From assembly GCF_003989665.1 (NCBI RefSeq), contig NZ_RZIJ01000010.1, forward strand, positions 124,001-188,000: a stretch of DNA of 64,000 nt, read 5' to 3'. Positions 1-8,863 of the stretch are shown here, piece after piece. Positions within the stretch are counted from its first letter, which is position 1. Every line of letters begins with the position of its first letter. The DNA is from Azospirillum doebereinerae. GTDB lineage: Bacteria; Pseudomonadota; Alphaproteobacteria; Azospirillales; Azospirillaceae. The position numbers and the translations under genes were made by a program. The notes beneath the pieces are model-generated. The model saw nothing but the letters and a program-made list of their open reading frames with translations. It had not been told where the DNA came from and did not search any database.

Positions 1-575
1 ACCGTGGCGTAGACGATGACCAGCGCGGCCAGGGCCGGCACGCCGCAGACGCCGAGGAAGCGCCAAAAGTCGAGATGCCCGACCTGCCCGATCAGGATGT
101 TCTGCGGATTGCCGATCACCGTCGCCGCCGACCCGGCGTTGGCGGCGCCCGCCAGCGCGATCAGGTAGGGCCGCGCGTCGAGCCGCCGCGCCGTCAGCCC
201 GACGCACAGCATCGGCGTCATGGCGAAGACGACCACGTCGTTGGCCAGCACCGCCGACAGCCCGCCGGCCACCGCGACGATGACCGCCAGCAGCCGGGCC
301 GGCGACCGCGCCGCCCGCGCGACCCGCAGCGCGCACCAGTCGTAGAATCCGCTGCCGGCGTATTGCGCCGACAGGATCATCAGGCCCAGCAGGATGAAGA
401 TGGTCGGGAAATCGACCGCCTCGACCACTTGGCCGGTGTCGAGCGCGCCGGCCGCCAGCAGCAGGATGGCCGCGACCAGCGCGATTCCGGTTCGGTCGAT
501 GCTGAGGCCCGGAAAGCGGCCGAGCGCCATGCCGAGATAGGTCACGGCGAACAGAACGAGGATGAGAAGGGTCAT
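1..575 (-). CDS. SLC13/ArsB-type anion permease, C-terminus beyond left edge
   Basis: Inner-membrane ion transporter. The visible 191 residues begin MTLLILVLFAVTYLGMALG and form several hydrophobic helices. They contain the GNPQN signature, preceded by NAGSAATVI, and an AND motif after a Gly/Ala-rich helix; both are typical of ArsB/NhaD/SLC13 permeases. The ATG at 575-573 is the only sensible start, 16 bp after the stop of the upstream hydrolase gene, so the two are probably co-transcribed. The substrate cannot be told: family members move dicarboxylates, sulfate, arsenite or Na+/H+. The 3' part lies outside the window. Confidence 0.85.
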   Translation of the reverse strand, partial: MTLLILVLFAVTYLGMALGRFPGLSIDRTGIALVAAILLLAAGALDTGQVVEAVDFPTIFILLGLMILSAQYAGSGFYDWCALRVARAARSPARLLAVIVAVAGGLSAVLANDVVVFAMTPMLCVGLTARRLDARPYLIALAGAANAGSAATVIGNPQNILIGQVGHLDFWRFLGVCGVPALAALVIVYAT

Positions 576-591
576 GATTCGGCGTGCCGGC

Positions 592-1416
592 TCACCGCAG
601 GGTGACCGTCGTCCCTTCCCGCGCGGCGAAACAGTTGGGAAGCTCGGCCTGCGCCGCCGCCTCGATGGTTTCCATGGTCCGGTCGTCGTGGTCCGGGTCG
701 TGGTGGAACAGGCACAATCTCTTGACGTTGCCGCCCTTCGCGATTCGGATCGCCTCGCGCCACGTCGAATGGCCCCAGCCGATGCGCTGGCTCCATTCCT
801 CGTCGGTGAAGGTCGAGTCGTAGAGCAGCAGATCGACGCCGTCGACCAGATTCAGGATGTTGCGGTCGGGCTGGTCGGGCACATGCTCGGTGTCGGTGAC
901 GTAGGCCATCGAATGGCCGCGATACTCGATCCGGTAGCCGGTGGCGCCGTCGGGGTGGTTCAGCGCCGCCGTGTGGATGCGAACGCCCCCCTCCAGCTTG
1001 AAGCTGTGGCCCGCCGGCACCTCGATGAAGCTGAGGTCGCCGCCCATCGTCCGCATCGGCACCGGGAACAGCGGGCGCTCCATCTGGCGGGCCATCACCG
1101 CCTCGATGTTGGGGCTGCCGGAGAGGTGGCCGGAGACCACGCGCAGGCTGAACCCCTTGGTGTAGGCCGGCGCGAAGAAGGGAAAGCCGCTGATGTGGTC
1201 GAGATGGGTGTGGCTGAGCAGCAGGGTCGCCGCCGTCACCCCCTCGGCCAGCAGCTTGCGCCCCAGTGGGCGCAGGCCTGTCCCGGCGTCGAGGATGATC
1301 CGCTGGCTGCCCGCCCGCACCTCGACGCAGGACGTGTTCCCGCCAAAGCCCAGATGCGACGCCATCGGACAGGGAATGGTGCCCCGCACGCCCCAGAAGG
1401 TGACCGTGAACCCCAT
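592..1416 (-). CDS. MBL-fold metallohydrolase (cyclic phosphodiesterase/RNase Z-like)
   Basis: Cytoplasmic metallo-beta-lactamase-fold hydrolase of 274 aa. The di-metal motif SHTHLDH lies at residues 68-74. A further His is in LNHPDG near residue 152, an Asp in the YDSTF segment, and another His in WGHST. The opening GVRGTIPCP followed by FGGNTSCVE is characteristic of the branch related to phosphoribosyl 1,2-cyclic phosphodiesterases and RNase Z-like proteins. It has no signal peptide. It lies just upstream of the anion permease on the same strand, probably in an operon. The exact substrate is unknown. Confidence 0.85.
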   Translation of the reverse strand: MGFTVTFWGVRGTIPCPMASHLGFGGNTSCVEVRAGSQRIILDAGTGLRPLGRKLLAEGVTAATLLLSHTHLDHISGFPFFAPAYTKGFSLRVVSGHLSGSPNIEAVMARQMERPLFPVPMRTMGGDLSFIEVPAGHSFKLEGGVRIHTAALNHPDGATGYRIEYRGHSMAYVTDTEHVPDQPDRNILNLVDGVDLLLYDSTFTDEEWSQRIGWGHSTWREAIRIAKGGNVKRLCLFHHDPDHDDRTMETIEAAAQAELPNCFAAREGTTVTLR

Positions 1417-1492
1417 GCGTCCCGTCCTTTTCGCGCGCCCCGGCGCCGCCCGATCCCGTTTCGGCGCCGAGTTTAGCGCGAAAGCGTCGCTT

Positions 1493-2884
1493 TTACACCT
1501 TATACGCCAGACGCAAACCGCCCCAATGACGGCCGCGCACCGAGACCGGGGCCGAAACGTCCTTCATCAGCACGTAATTGCCGCCGCCCATGTCGCGCCG
1601 GTAGGTCTGGAGCAGGAAGGGCTTGGTGTTGCGCCCGGCCGCCAGCCCGACCCGGTCGTTGAACAGGCGCCGATTGCGGCAGTTGGCGGCGTTCCACACC
1701 GGATCGCGCCCCTGCGGCTGGCTGAAGGCCCGGTTGTGGGTCGGCAGATAACCGTTCTCGTCCAGCGCCACGCAGAAGACGATGCGGTCGTGGCCCGACA
1801 GCACCGGCTCCTGGATGCCCGGCAGGAGCCGGTCGCAGATCTGGGTAAAGCGGGTGGTGAACTGCTGCGGCTCCGAGCCGACCACCGGCTGGTAGGCGCG
1901 GTCGAACAAATCGGACTCGCCGACCTCGCCACGGGCAACGGCGTCCTCGAAGGCGGCGGAGACCTTGGCGGCGGCCTCCGTCACCATCTTGATGAAGGGG
2001 GTGTCGACCGTTTCGATGTTCAGCTCGGCGGTGACGCCGATCAGCCGCTCGCTCATCCCGACGAGGTTGTTCACGCGGTCGCGGGCCTGGGACAGGTTCT
2101 CGCTGGACAGCTTCACGCCCACCGCCAGATCGGCGATCTCGCTCTCCAGTTCCGCGCAGTTGCTGCCGATCTCCGAGGAAGCGGCGTCGATCTTGTCGGT
2201 CTCGCCGTGCAGCTCGCGCATGGCGCGGCCGACCGTCTCGATCACCGTGCCGATGGCGGCGGTGCCCTCGCTGACCGCGCGGGCCTTGACCGCGCTGGCG
2301 GAGCTTTCGGTCATCAGGCGCTGCGCCTGCTCGTTCAGGTATTTCAGCGTCGCGTCGATCTCCGTCGTCGCCTCGCTGGTCTTGGAGGACAGCGCCTTCA
2401 CCTCGTTGGCGACCACGGCGAAGCCACGGCCCGCCTCCCCCGCCCGCGCCGCCTCGATGGTGGCGTTCAGCGCCAGCAGATTGGTCTGCTTGGCGATGGT
2501 GAAGATCTCCTTGGCGACCCGGCCGACCCGGTCCAGCGCGTCGCGCAGGCCGACGATCTGGCTTTCGATCCCGGTCACCGAGGACACCAGCGCGTGGATG
2601 TCCGACAGCGACCGCTGCACCCGGTCATGGGAGGAGTCGACCTCCTGCCTCGCCTGTTCGGTGACGTGTCGGGCGACGGTGGAGGCGGCGGAAATGCGTT
2701 GCGTGCTTTGCGACATCTTGCCGCCGGTGTCGCGCAACTGGGCGAACACGGCCGACTGCCGGTTCACGCGCGCGTTCACGTCCTCGATGTGGCCGGCGAT
2801 GTCCGCGATCTCGATGCCGAGATTGCCAGCCTCCGTGGCGATGTCCGCAATCAGGTGCGGACGCAACCCGAACGCACTGTCCAT
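1493..2884 (-). CDS. Cytosolic methyl-accepting chemotaxis protein with C-terminal sensor-like domain
   Basis: Chemoreceptor of 463 aa that would signal to CheA/CheW. Residues 1-290 are long heptad-rich helices. The conserved hairpin tip is [20 protein letters not shown], followed by [15 protein letters not shown]. There is no N-terminal transmembrane helix or periplasmic domain, so it should be soluble. The last 160 residues form a separate globular domain containing [24 protein letters not shown] and LMKDVSAPV, ending GGLRLAYKV. This order (signalling module first, sensor-like module last) is reversed from classical receptors. I infer that the C-terminal domain senses a cytoplasmic cue; its ligand is unknown. 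Confidence 0.9.
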   Translation of the reverse strand: MDSAFGLRPHLIADIATEAGNLGIEIADIAGHIEDVNARVNRQSAVFAQLRDTGGKMSQSTQRISAASTVARHVTEQARQEVDSSHDRVQRSLSDIHALVSSVTGIESQIVGLRDALDRVGRVAKEIFTIAKQTNLLALNATIEAARAGEAGRGFAVVANEVKALSSKTSEATTEIDATLKYLNEQAQRLMTESSASAVKARAVSEGTAAIGTVIETVGRAMRELHGETDKIDAASSEIGSNCAELESEIADLAVGVKLSSENLSQARDRVNNLVGMSERLIGVTAELNIETVDTPFIKMVTEAAAKVSAAFEDAVARGEVGESDLFDRAYQPVVGSEPQQFTTRFTQICDRLLPGIQEPVLSGHDRIVFCVALDENGYLPTHNRAFSQPQGRDPVWNAANCRNRRLFNDRVGLAAGRNTKPFLLQTYRRDMGGGNYVLMKDVSAPVSVRGRHWGGLRLAYKV

Positions 2885-3163
2885 ATTCCACCACCATTCT
2901 TATAGATTTATAGCTTGGCGCTCACTCCCGTGAACGATTATTGCTGTTTTCCGGTTTTGCCGCAACCGGTGGCCATACCAACCAATGCGCCCGCCCCCTC
3001 ATCAATTGGTCGAATACATTCGAAATTGCGCAGACCGCGGCATTGTGCAGCGGCCGGACCGCGTCCGTCATGCGGGTTTTCGCTCGGCTGAAATTTATCA
3101 TCGGTGGTTGGCGGAGAGGGATTGTCCCTTCACCGTTCAGCGGGGCATCGTTCCGCCGCCGAC

Positions 3164-4069
3164 CTATCGAATCCGGTGGTCGAGGCGCTCGTCGGCCAAC
3201 CCGGCCGGTTCCTGATGAACCAGCACATCGGTGTTGGCGAAGGCGTCGCGCAGCCGCCGTTCCACCCGGTCGGCGATGTCGTGCGCGGCGGTCAGCGTCA
3301 GGGTTCCATCCAATTCCAAATGCAGTTCGATGAAGCTGCCGGTGCCGGCGTTGCGGGTCCGCAGGTCGTGCAGGCCCCGCGCGCCGGGCTCCTCCATCAC
3401 CAGGGCGGCGATGCGGGCACGGTCCTCCTCCGGCAGTTCGCGGTCCATCAGGACGTTCAGCGCCTCGCGCGCCACGCCCCTGGCGCCGAACAGCAGAAAA
3501 CCGGCGATGCCCAGTCCGAACAGCGGGTCGAAGGCGGCGACCCCGGTCCAGCCGGTCAGCAGGATGGCAACGATCACCGCCCCGTTCGACAGCAGATCGC
3601 CGGAGTAGTGCAGCCGGTCGGCACCGATGGCGACCGAGCCGGTGGCGCTCTGCACCCGCCGTTGGAAGGCCAACAGCGCGGCGGTCAGGACAATGGACAG
3701 CACCATCACGGCGACGCCGACCGCCCCCTCGGCGACCGGCTCCGGATGGACCAGCCGCCGCACCGCCTCGACGCTGAGCAGCACGGCGGAGCCGCCGATG
3801 AAGGCGGCCTGCGTCAGGGCGGCCAGCGCCTCCGCCTTGCCGTGGCCGTAGCGGTGGTTGGCGTCGGGCGGGCGCAGGGCCTGGCGCACCCCCAGCAAGG
3901 TGACCAGCGAGGCCATCAGGTCGGTGCTGGAGTCGATCAGCGAGGACAGGACGCTGACCGACTCCGTCGCCAGATAGGCGGCCAGCTTGGTGGCGATCAG
4001 CGTCGAGGACACCGCCACGCTGGCGTAGGTCGCGTAACGGCGCAGCTGGTCCGGGGTGAGGTTGGGCAT
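3164..4069 (-). CDS. Cation diffusion facilitator, FieF/YiiP type
   Basis: Proton-coupled divalent metal efflux protein, 301 aa, inner membrane. The first metal pair is in SSLIDSSTD (D-x3-D, like D45/D49 of YiiP), and HYSGDLLSN gives the second site (H-x3-D). Six helices precede a cytoplasmic C-terminal ferredoxin-like domain with the usual His residues (HLELDG, AHDIADRVE). I chose the ATG at 4069-4067, giving MPNLTPDQLRR. The frame stays open 46 codons further upstream, but those codons run through a palindromic repeat and look non-coding. The metal could be Fe, Zn or Mn. Confidence 0.9.
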   Translation of the reverse strand: MPNLTPDQLRRYATYASVAVSSTLIATKLAAYLATESVSVLSSLIDSSTDLMASLVTLLGVRQALRPPDANHRYGHGKAEALAALTQAAFIGGSAVLLSVEAVRRLVHPEPVAEGAVGVAVMVLSIVLTAALLAFQRRVQSATGSVAIGADRLHYSGDLLSNGAVIVAILLTGWTGVAAFDPLFGLGIAGFLLFGARGVAREALNVLMDRELPEEDRARIAALVMEEPGARGLHDLRTRNAGTGSFIELHLELDGTLTLTAAHDIADRVERRLRDAFANTDVLVHQEPAGLADERLDHRIR

Positions 4070-4086
4070 GGAGATTCGGAGTCCTT

Positions 4087-4190
4087 GCCCCCTCCCCATC
4101 CCTCTCCCGCCAAAGGCGGGAGAGGGATGGGGAGGGGGCTTGTCGGCGTTCGGCGGCAGCCCCCTCTCCCGCCAAAAGCGGGGGAGGGCT
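4087..4190. repeat. Palindromic intergenic repeat, two hairpins
   Basis: The gap between pdxH and the CDF gene holds a perfect inverted repeat: 25-nt arms at 4087-4111 and 4115-4139 around a 3-nt AAA loop, built on the core CCCTCTCCCGCC. A second imperfect hairpin with the same core follows at 4158-4190. Related elements occur at 22471-22520, 22925-22983 and 49178-49293. It may act as an RNA processing or termination structure between two same-strand genes. Confidence 0.9.
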
Positions 4191-4213
4191 AGGAAGGGGG
4201 CCGGCAACCTTCC

Positions 4214-4804
4214 TCAGGGATACAGCCGCTCCGTCTCCCACCCGCCTTCGCCGGCCAGATACAAGGTCCGCTCATGCAGGCGGAACGGCCGGTCCTGCCA
4301 GAACTCGATGCGCTTGGGCAGCACGCGGAAGCCGGTCCAATGCGGTGGGCGCGGCACCGTGCCGATGGCGAATTTCGCGGCGTATTGGGCGACCCGCTTC
4401 TCCAACTCCCACCGCCCTTCCAGCGGGCGCGACTGCTGCGACGCCCAGGCGCCGATGCGGCTCTCGCGCGGGCGGCTCTCGAAATAGGCGTCGGCCTCGG
4501 CGTCGGTGACCGACTCCACCGCGCCCTCGACCCGCACCGATCGGCGCAGCGTCTTCCAATGGAAGCAGAGTGCGGCGTTCCGGTTGGCCAGCAGTTGCTC
4601 GCCCTTGCGGCTTTCCGTGTTCGTGTAGAAGACGAAACCTCGGTCGTCGATGCCCTTCAGCAGCACCATCCGCACCGAAGGCACGCCCGAGGCGTCGGCG
4701 GTGGCGAGCGCCATGGCGTTGGGATCGTTGGGCTCGCTGCGCCCGGCCTCGTCCAGCCAGTGGGTGAACAGCGTGTAAGGGTCGCGGTCGTTGGCGTCGG
4801 TCAT
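4214..4804 (-). CDS. pdxH: Pyridoxamine 5'-phosphate oxidase
   Basis: FMN-dependent oxidase that makes pyridoxal 5'-phosphate from pyridoxine or pyridoxamine phosphate, the last step of vitamin B6 synthesis and salvage. The 196 aa carry the FMN/substrate segments [19 protein letters not shown] and [11 protein letters not shown], and the family C-terminal signature [15 protein letters not shown] start at the ATG 4804-4802 ([10 protein letters not shown]), which matches the usual length. The frame is open for about 46 further codons upstream without conserved sequence. Confidence 0.95.
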   Translation of the reverse strand: MTDANDRDPYTLFTHWLDEAGRSEPNDPNAMALATADASGVPSVRMVLLKGIDDRGFVFYTNTESRKGEQLLANRNAALCFHWKTLRRSVRVEGAVESVTDAEADAYFESRPRESRIGAWASQQSRPLEGRWELEKRVAQYAAKFAIGTVPRPPHWTGFRVLPKRIEFWQDRPFRLHERTLYLAGEGGWETERLYP

Positions 4805-4994
4805 GCTTGGCGGTCCTGTTCCATCGGACACCGCTCCATGGGCCGCCCAAAAAATCCCTTGAGGGTTTCCTTGGGAAAACGACATGGTCACAGCGTCATC
4901 ACAATTCACAGCAAGGATAGGCTCGCTTATATCACTGTCCACCGCGACGCTACCGGTTTAGGCATCGCGGCACCAAAACCTATTCGAGGCAAAG

Positions 4995-5468
4995 ATGTTC
5001 GTGAAGAAGCTCGTTCCGGCCGTGCTGACGGCGGCCCTGCTGGCCGGTTGCACCACCGGCGGCACCAAGGAGACGGTCGGCACCGTCGGCGGCGCCGTCG
5101 CGGGCGGTTTGATCGGCTCGCAGATCGGCGGCGGCAGCGGCAAGCTGGTCGCCACCGGCGTCGGCACGCTGCTGGGCGCCTTCGTCGGCAGCCAGGTCGG
5201 CTCCTCGCTGGACAAGGCCGACGCCGAATACGCCAGCGGCGCCGCGCGCCGCGCCTATGCCGCCCCGGTGGGCGACCGGATCGCCTGGAACAACCCGCAA
5301 TCGGGCAATTCGGGCACGGTCACCACGACGCGCGACGGCTACAGCAGCGCCGGCACCTATTGCCGCGAATACCAGCAGACGGTCGCCGTCGGCGGCAAGA
5401 CGGAGATGGCGTACGGAACCGCTTGCAAACAACCCGATGGAACGTGGAAGATCATCGGCAACTCTTAA
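4995..5468 (+). CDS. Glycine-zipper outer-membrane lipoprotein (17-kDa antigen type)
   Basis: Lipoprotein of 157 aa. The signal peptide ends in a lipobox, LLAGC, with the lipidated Cys at residue 19. Residues 26-75 form a glycine zipper ([16 protein letters not shown], then [15 protein letters not shown]). The C-terminal part ([29 protein letters not shown]) matches the rickettsial 17-kDa surface antigen/RT0821 style. It is likely an envelope structural protein. It is transcribed divergently from pdxH, with a short intergenic region at 4805-4994, and is followed closely by the DnaJ-like gene. Confidence 0.9.
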   Translation: MFVKKLVPAVLTAALLAGCTTGGTKETVGTVGGAVAGGLIGSQIGGGSGKLVATGVGTLLGAFVGSQVGSSLDKADAEYASGAARRAYAAPVGDRIAWNNPQSGNSGTVTTTRDGYSSAGTYCREYQQTVAVGGKTEMAYGTACKQPDGTWKIIGNS

Positions 5469-5509
5469 CCTTTGAATGCCCCGACTTTTGGGGTGGGAAT
5501 GCCCGGACC

Positions 5510-6466
5510 GTGGCCACGCGTGACCCTTACAGCGTTCTCGGCGTCAGCCGTTCCGCCAGCGCCGAGGATATCAAGAAGGCGTACCGCAAACTCGCCAAGC
5601 AGCATCACCCCGACCTGAAACCGGGGGATGCCGCGAACGAGGAGCGCTTCAAGGAAATCTCGGCGGCCTACACGCTGCTGTCGGATACGGAGAAGCGCGC
5701 CAAGTTCGACCGGGGCGAGATCGATTCGTCGGGGCAGGACCGCCACGCGGGCTTCGGCTCGCGCTCGCACGCCGGGCGCGGCCGGGCCTACAGCGGCAAC
5801 GCCGACGATTCGTTCTTCAGCAGCACCGGCGGGGCGGGCGACGACTGGTTCTCCGACCTGTTCGGCGGTGGCCGGCGGCGAGGCACCGCCGGGGCCGGGG
5901 CTGGCTCCTCCAGCGGCCCGAAGGTGCGGGGCAGCGACATCGCCTATTCGGTGACCGTCCCCTTCCTGGAGGCGGCGCAGGGCACCAAGCGGCGCATCAA
6001 CCTGTCCAACGGCAAGAGCATCGACGTCGCCGTCCCGCCGGGGACGGAAAACGAGCAGAAGCTGCGCCTGAAGGGTCAGGGTCTGCCCGGCATGGGCGGC
6101 ATGCCCAACGGCGACGCCATCATCGAGGTGCATGTCGAGCCGCACCCGCATTTCACCCGGCAGGACGGCGACATCCACGTCGACGTGCCGATCACGCTGA
6201 ACGAGGCGGTTCTCGGCGCCACCATCCATGTGCCGACGATCAGCGGCAAGGTCGCCCTCAAGATCCCGCCCGGCACCAACACCGGGGCGACGCTGCGCCT
6301 GCGCGGCAAGGGCGTGGTCAACCAGACGACCAAGCAGGCCGGCGACCAGTACGTGAAGCTGAAGGTGGTCCTCCCCGACCCGCCCGACGCCGAACTGGTC
6401 AAGTTCATGGAGCAGTGGTCCAAGACCCGCAGCTACGACGTCCGCAAGAAGGCCGGGCTGGAGTAA
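5510..6466 (+). CDS. DnaJ-class co-chaperone (CbpA-like)
   Basis: J-domain protein of 318 aa that should stimulate DnaK ATPase. The J domain spans residues 3-70 ([27 protein letters not shown] with the catalytic HPD, then AAYTLLSD). A Gly/Ser/Arg-rich linker follows, then a DnaJ C-terminal substrate-binding region ([32 protein letters not shown]). The zinc-finger CxxCxGxG repeats of true DnaJ are absent, which makes it CbpA-type. I take the GTG at 5510 as start because no in-frame ATG precedes the J domain closely; the ribosome site is weak. Confidence 0.88.
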   Translation: MATRDPYSVLGVSRSASAEDIKKAYRKLAKQHHPDLKPGDAANEERFKEISAAYTLLSDTEKRAKFDRGEIDSSGQDRHAGFGSRSHAGRGRAYSGNADDSFFSSTGGAGDDWFSDLFGGGRRRGTAGAGAGSSSGPKVRGSDIAYSVTVPFLEAAQGTKRRINLSNGKSIDVAVPPGTENEQKLRLKGQGLPGMGGMPNGDAIIEVHVEPHPHFTRQDGDIHVDVPITLNEAVLGATIHVPTISGKVALKIPPGTNTGATLRLRGKGVVNQTTKQAGDQYVKLKVVLPDPPDAELVKFMEQWSKTRSYDVRKKAGLE

Positions 6467-6481
6467 GGGGCGAACAGCCCC

Positions 6482-7810
6482 CTATTTCTTCACCGCCCGG
6501 ATCGGCACCGCCGGGGTTCCCTCCCCGGTGGGGCTGTCGTCCGACAGCAGCGCCTTGATCGGCACGTTCAGCAGGTCGCCCTGCCGCGCCTCGGCCAGTT
6601 CCAGCAGATGCCCGGCGCGCGCCTGCCACGGCAAGTCCAGCCCGCCCAGCCCATGGACCGAGCCGCGCAGCCCGATCCCCAACGCCTTCATCAGGTCGAA
6701 CAGCGTCGATTCGCCCAGATCGCGGGTCGTCACCCAGGCGTCGCGCGTGGTGTGGGCGACCCAATGGGCGTCGCGCAGTTGCTCCAGGATGCCGTCGATC
6801 AGCAGCGTCCCCACCGGCACGCGCGCGACCAGGGTCCGCCGCCGCAAGCCCACCCCCAGCCGGCTAGCGTCCATCAGTTCGTGCAGCACGGCCAGCGCCA
6901 GCGCCAGACGCTGGGCCGGCAGCAGCCCCTCCGGCCCGCCGCGCGTGATCTTGCCGGCCCGCCATTCCGGCAAGGAGGCCGCGACCACCGCGCCGAACAG
7001 CACGGTCGACCACGCGATGTACAGCCAGAACAGGAAGATCGGCACGACCGACAGGGCGCCGTAGATGGTCTGGTAGGCCGGGTATTCGCGCATGTACCAC
7101 GCGAAGACCGCCTTGGAGCCTTCCAGCAGGATCGACCCCACCGCCCCGCCGCACAGCGCGTCCATCCACAGCACGTCGCGGTTGGGGATGATCAGGTACA
7201 GAAGCGTGCAGCCGATCAATTGCAGCACGAAGGGCAGGACCATGCCGAAGCCGACCAGCGGGTGGACGACACCCTCCAGATGCGCGAACTCCAGCGCGCT
7301 CCACAGGCTGCTGGACAGCGACAGGCTGGCCCCGGCGAAGAGCGGGGTCAGCGACACCACCGCCCAGAAGGACAGGATGCGGGTGACGTAGGAGCGCGGC
7401 TCCCGCACCCGCCAGACGGTGGCGAAGGAGCCCTCGATCGTCCAGATCAGCAGCACCGCCGACACCGCCAGCCCGACCACCCCGAAGATCGGCATCTGCC
7501 CGGCGTTGGCCATGAAGGTGCCGAGGTATTGCAGGATCGCGTCGCCGATCTCCGGCACCAGATTTTTGATGACCGCCGTCTGGATCCGCATCTGCAACGC
7601 GCTGAACGCGGGAAAGGCGGAGAAGATCGCAAAGCCGATGGTCATCATCGGCACCATCGCCAGCAGCGAGGTGTAGGTCAGCGCGGCCGCCGTCTGGAAA
7701 CAGTTGTCGTTGTAGAAGCGCAGCATCGAATGGCCGAGGAAGCCCAGCAATTCGCGGACGTAGACGGCGGGACGCCGAAGCTTGGCCTGGCTCTTGTCAG
7801 ACTCCGCCAT
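6482..7810 (-). CDS. YihY/BrkB family inner-membrane protein
   Basis: Polytopic membrane protein of 442 aa with about six helices. The family opening motif is AAALTYTSLLAMVPMMT, and GGAVGSILLEGSKAVFAWY and YGALSVVPIFLFWLY mark the conserved core. The last 170 residues form a soluble cytoplasmic tail rich in small helices, found in the longer members. It was once called ribonuclease BN, but that activity belongs to another protein; the true function is unknown. The ATG at 7810 (MAESDKSQ) is preferred over an upstream frame extension of 23 codons. It is convergent with the DnaJ gene and divergent from fabI. Confidence 0.88.
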   Translation of the reverse strand: MAESDKSQAKLRRPAVYVRELLGFLGHSMLRFYNDNCFQTAAALTYTSLLAMVPMMTIGFAIFSAFPAFSALQMRIQTAVIKNLVPEIGDAILQYLGTFMANAGQMPIFGVVGLAVSAVLLIWTIEGSFATVWRVREPRSYVTRILSFWAVVSLTPLFAGASLSLSSSLWSALEFAHLEGVVHPLVGFGMVLPFVLQLIGCTLLYLIIPNRDVLWMDALCGGAVGSILLEGSKAVFAWYMREYPAYQTIYGALSVVPIFLFWLYIAWSTVLFGAVVAASLPEWRAGKITRGGPEGLLPAQRLALALAVLHELMDASRLGVGLRRRTLVARVPVGTLLIDGILEQLRDAHWVAHTTRDAWVTTRDLGESTLFDLMKALGIGLRGSVHGLGGLDLPWQARAGHLLELAEARQGDLLNVPIKALLSDDSPTGEGTPAVPIRAVKK

Positions 7811-7901
7811 GGCGGTACCCCCGCGTCGGTTTGACCGCGCACCGCTTTCGTGTAGGATGCGCCCCACTTTTCGCGGCAATAGCGCAGTTTACGAGGTTCC
7901 G

Positions 7902-8750
7902 ATGTCCAATCCGATGCCGCTGATGTACGGCAAGCGTGGCCTGATCATGGGCGTGGCGAACGATCGCTCGATCGCCTGGGGGATTGCGTCCACTCTGGCC
8001 CAGCACGGGGCGGAGCTGGCCTTCACCTACCAAGGCGACGCCCTGCTGAAGCGGGTCAAGCCGCTGGCCGATCAGGTCGGCGCAAAGCTCGTCCTGCCCT
8101 GCGACGTGACCGACGAGGCCAGCGTCGACGCGACCTTCGCCGCCATCGAGGCCGAATGGGGCAAGCTGGACTTCGTGGTTCATGCGATCGCGTTTTCCGA
8201 CAAGAACGAGTTGGACGGTCTCTACCTCGACACCACGCGGAGCAACTTCCTCCGCACCATGGACATCTCCTGCTACTCCTTCACCGCGGTGGCGCAACGC
8301 GCCGTGCCGCTGATGACGGACGGCGGCAGCCTGCTCACCCTATCCTATTATGGGGCCGAGCGCGTCATGCCGCATTACAACGTCATGGGCGTCGCCAAGG
8401 CCGCCCTGGAGGCGAGCGTGCGTTACCTCGCCGTCGATCTGGGGGGTAAGGCGATCCGTGTCAACGCCATCTCGGCCGGACCGATCAAGACTCTGGCCGC
8501 CAGCGGCATCGGCGATTTCCGCTACATCCTGAAATGGAACGAGCTGAACGCCCCGTTGAAGCGCAACGTGACCATCCAGGAGGTCGGCGGCGCCGGTCTG
8601 TTCCTGCTCTCCGATCTCGGCACCGGCGTGACCGGTGAGGTCATGCACGTCGACAGCGGCTACCACACGGTCGGCATGGTCGCGGTCGACGAGGCCGCCG
8701 GGGTCGCGCAGCTGCTCAACTCGCTGGGCGGCACGCCGAAAGCCGGCTGA
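7902..8750 (+). CDS. fabI: Enoyl-[acyl-carrier-protein] reductase (NADH)
   Basis: Catalyses the last reduction of each cycle of type II fatty-acid elongation. The 282 aa form a short-chain dehydrogenase fold with the FabI-type dinucleotide motif GVANDRSIAWGIA near the N-terminus. The active-site pair is Y-x6-K in HYNVMGVAKAALE, with a preceding SYYGAERVMP Tyr also typical. VNAISAGPIKTLAASGI matches the family. The ATG at 7902 follows a GAGG ribosome site; an in-frame extension upstream overlaps the divergent yihY start and is unlikely. A strong hairpin terminator follows the gene. Confidence 0.97.
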   Translation: MSNPMPLMYGKRGLIMGVANDRSIAWGIASTLAQHGAELAFTYQGDALLKRVKPLADQVGAKLVLPCDVTDEASVDATFAAIEAEWGKLDFVVHAIAFSDKNELDGLYLDTTRSNFLRTMDISCYSFTAVAQRAVPLMTDGGSLLTLSYYGAERVMPHYNVMGVAKAALEASVRYLAVDLGGKAIRVNAISAGPIKTLAASGIGDFRYILKWNELNAPLKRNVTIQEVGGAGLFLLSDLGTGVTGEVMHVDSGYHTVGMVAVDEAAGVAQLLNSLGGTPKAG

Positions 8751-8773
8751 GCCGCTCGACGCACGCCAAGATT

Positions 8774-8807
8774 GCAAAGAGGGATCGGCTGTCCGATCCC
8801 TCTTTGC
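8774..8807 (+). terminator. Hairpin terminator after fabI
   Basis: Perfect 15-bp stem, arms 8774-8788 and 8793-8807, with a 4-nt CTGT loop. The ascending arm is A-rich at its base and the descending arm ends CTCTTTGC. It lies 23 nt after the fabI stop and before the next gene. Confidence 0.85.
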
Positions 8808-8863
8808 GTTTGTGATAGCGGCGTTTATGCTCTGCACAATAATCCTGGCTTCGGGTAATTTTA

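Noticed and set aside
1193..2905. Very long open frames opposite to the chemoreceptor, FtsH, transketolase and others
   Set aside because: They lie antisense to clear genes, have His/Arg/Gly/Ala-rich low-complexity translations and no motifs. They arise from the high GC content and strong third-position bias.
4070..4207. N-terminal extension of the CDF protein
   Set aside because: The extra 46 codons translate a palindromic repeat (PPPHPSPAFGGRG) and precede a good family start at 4069.
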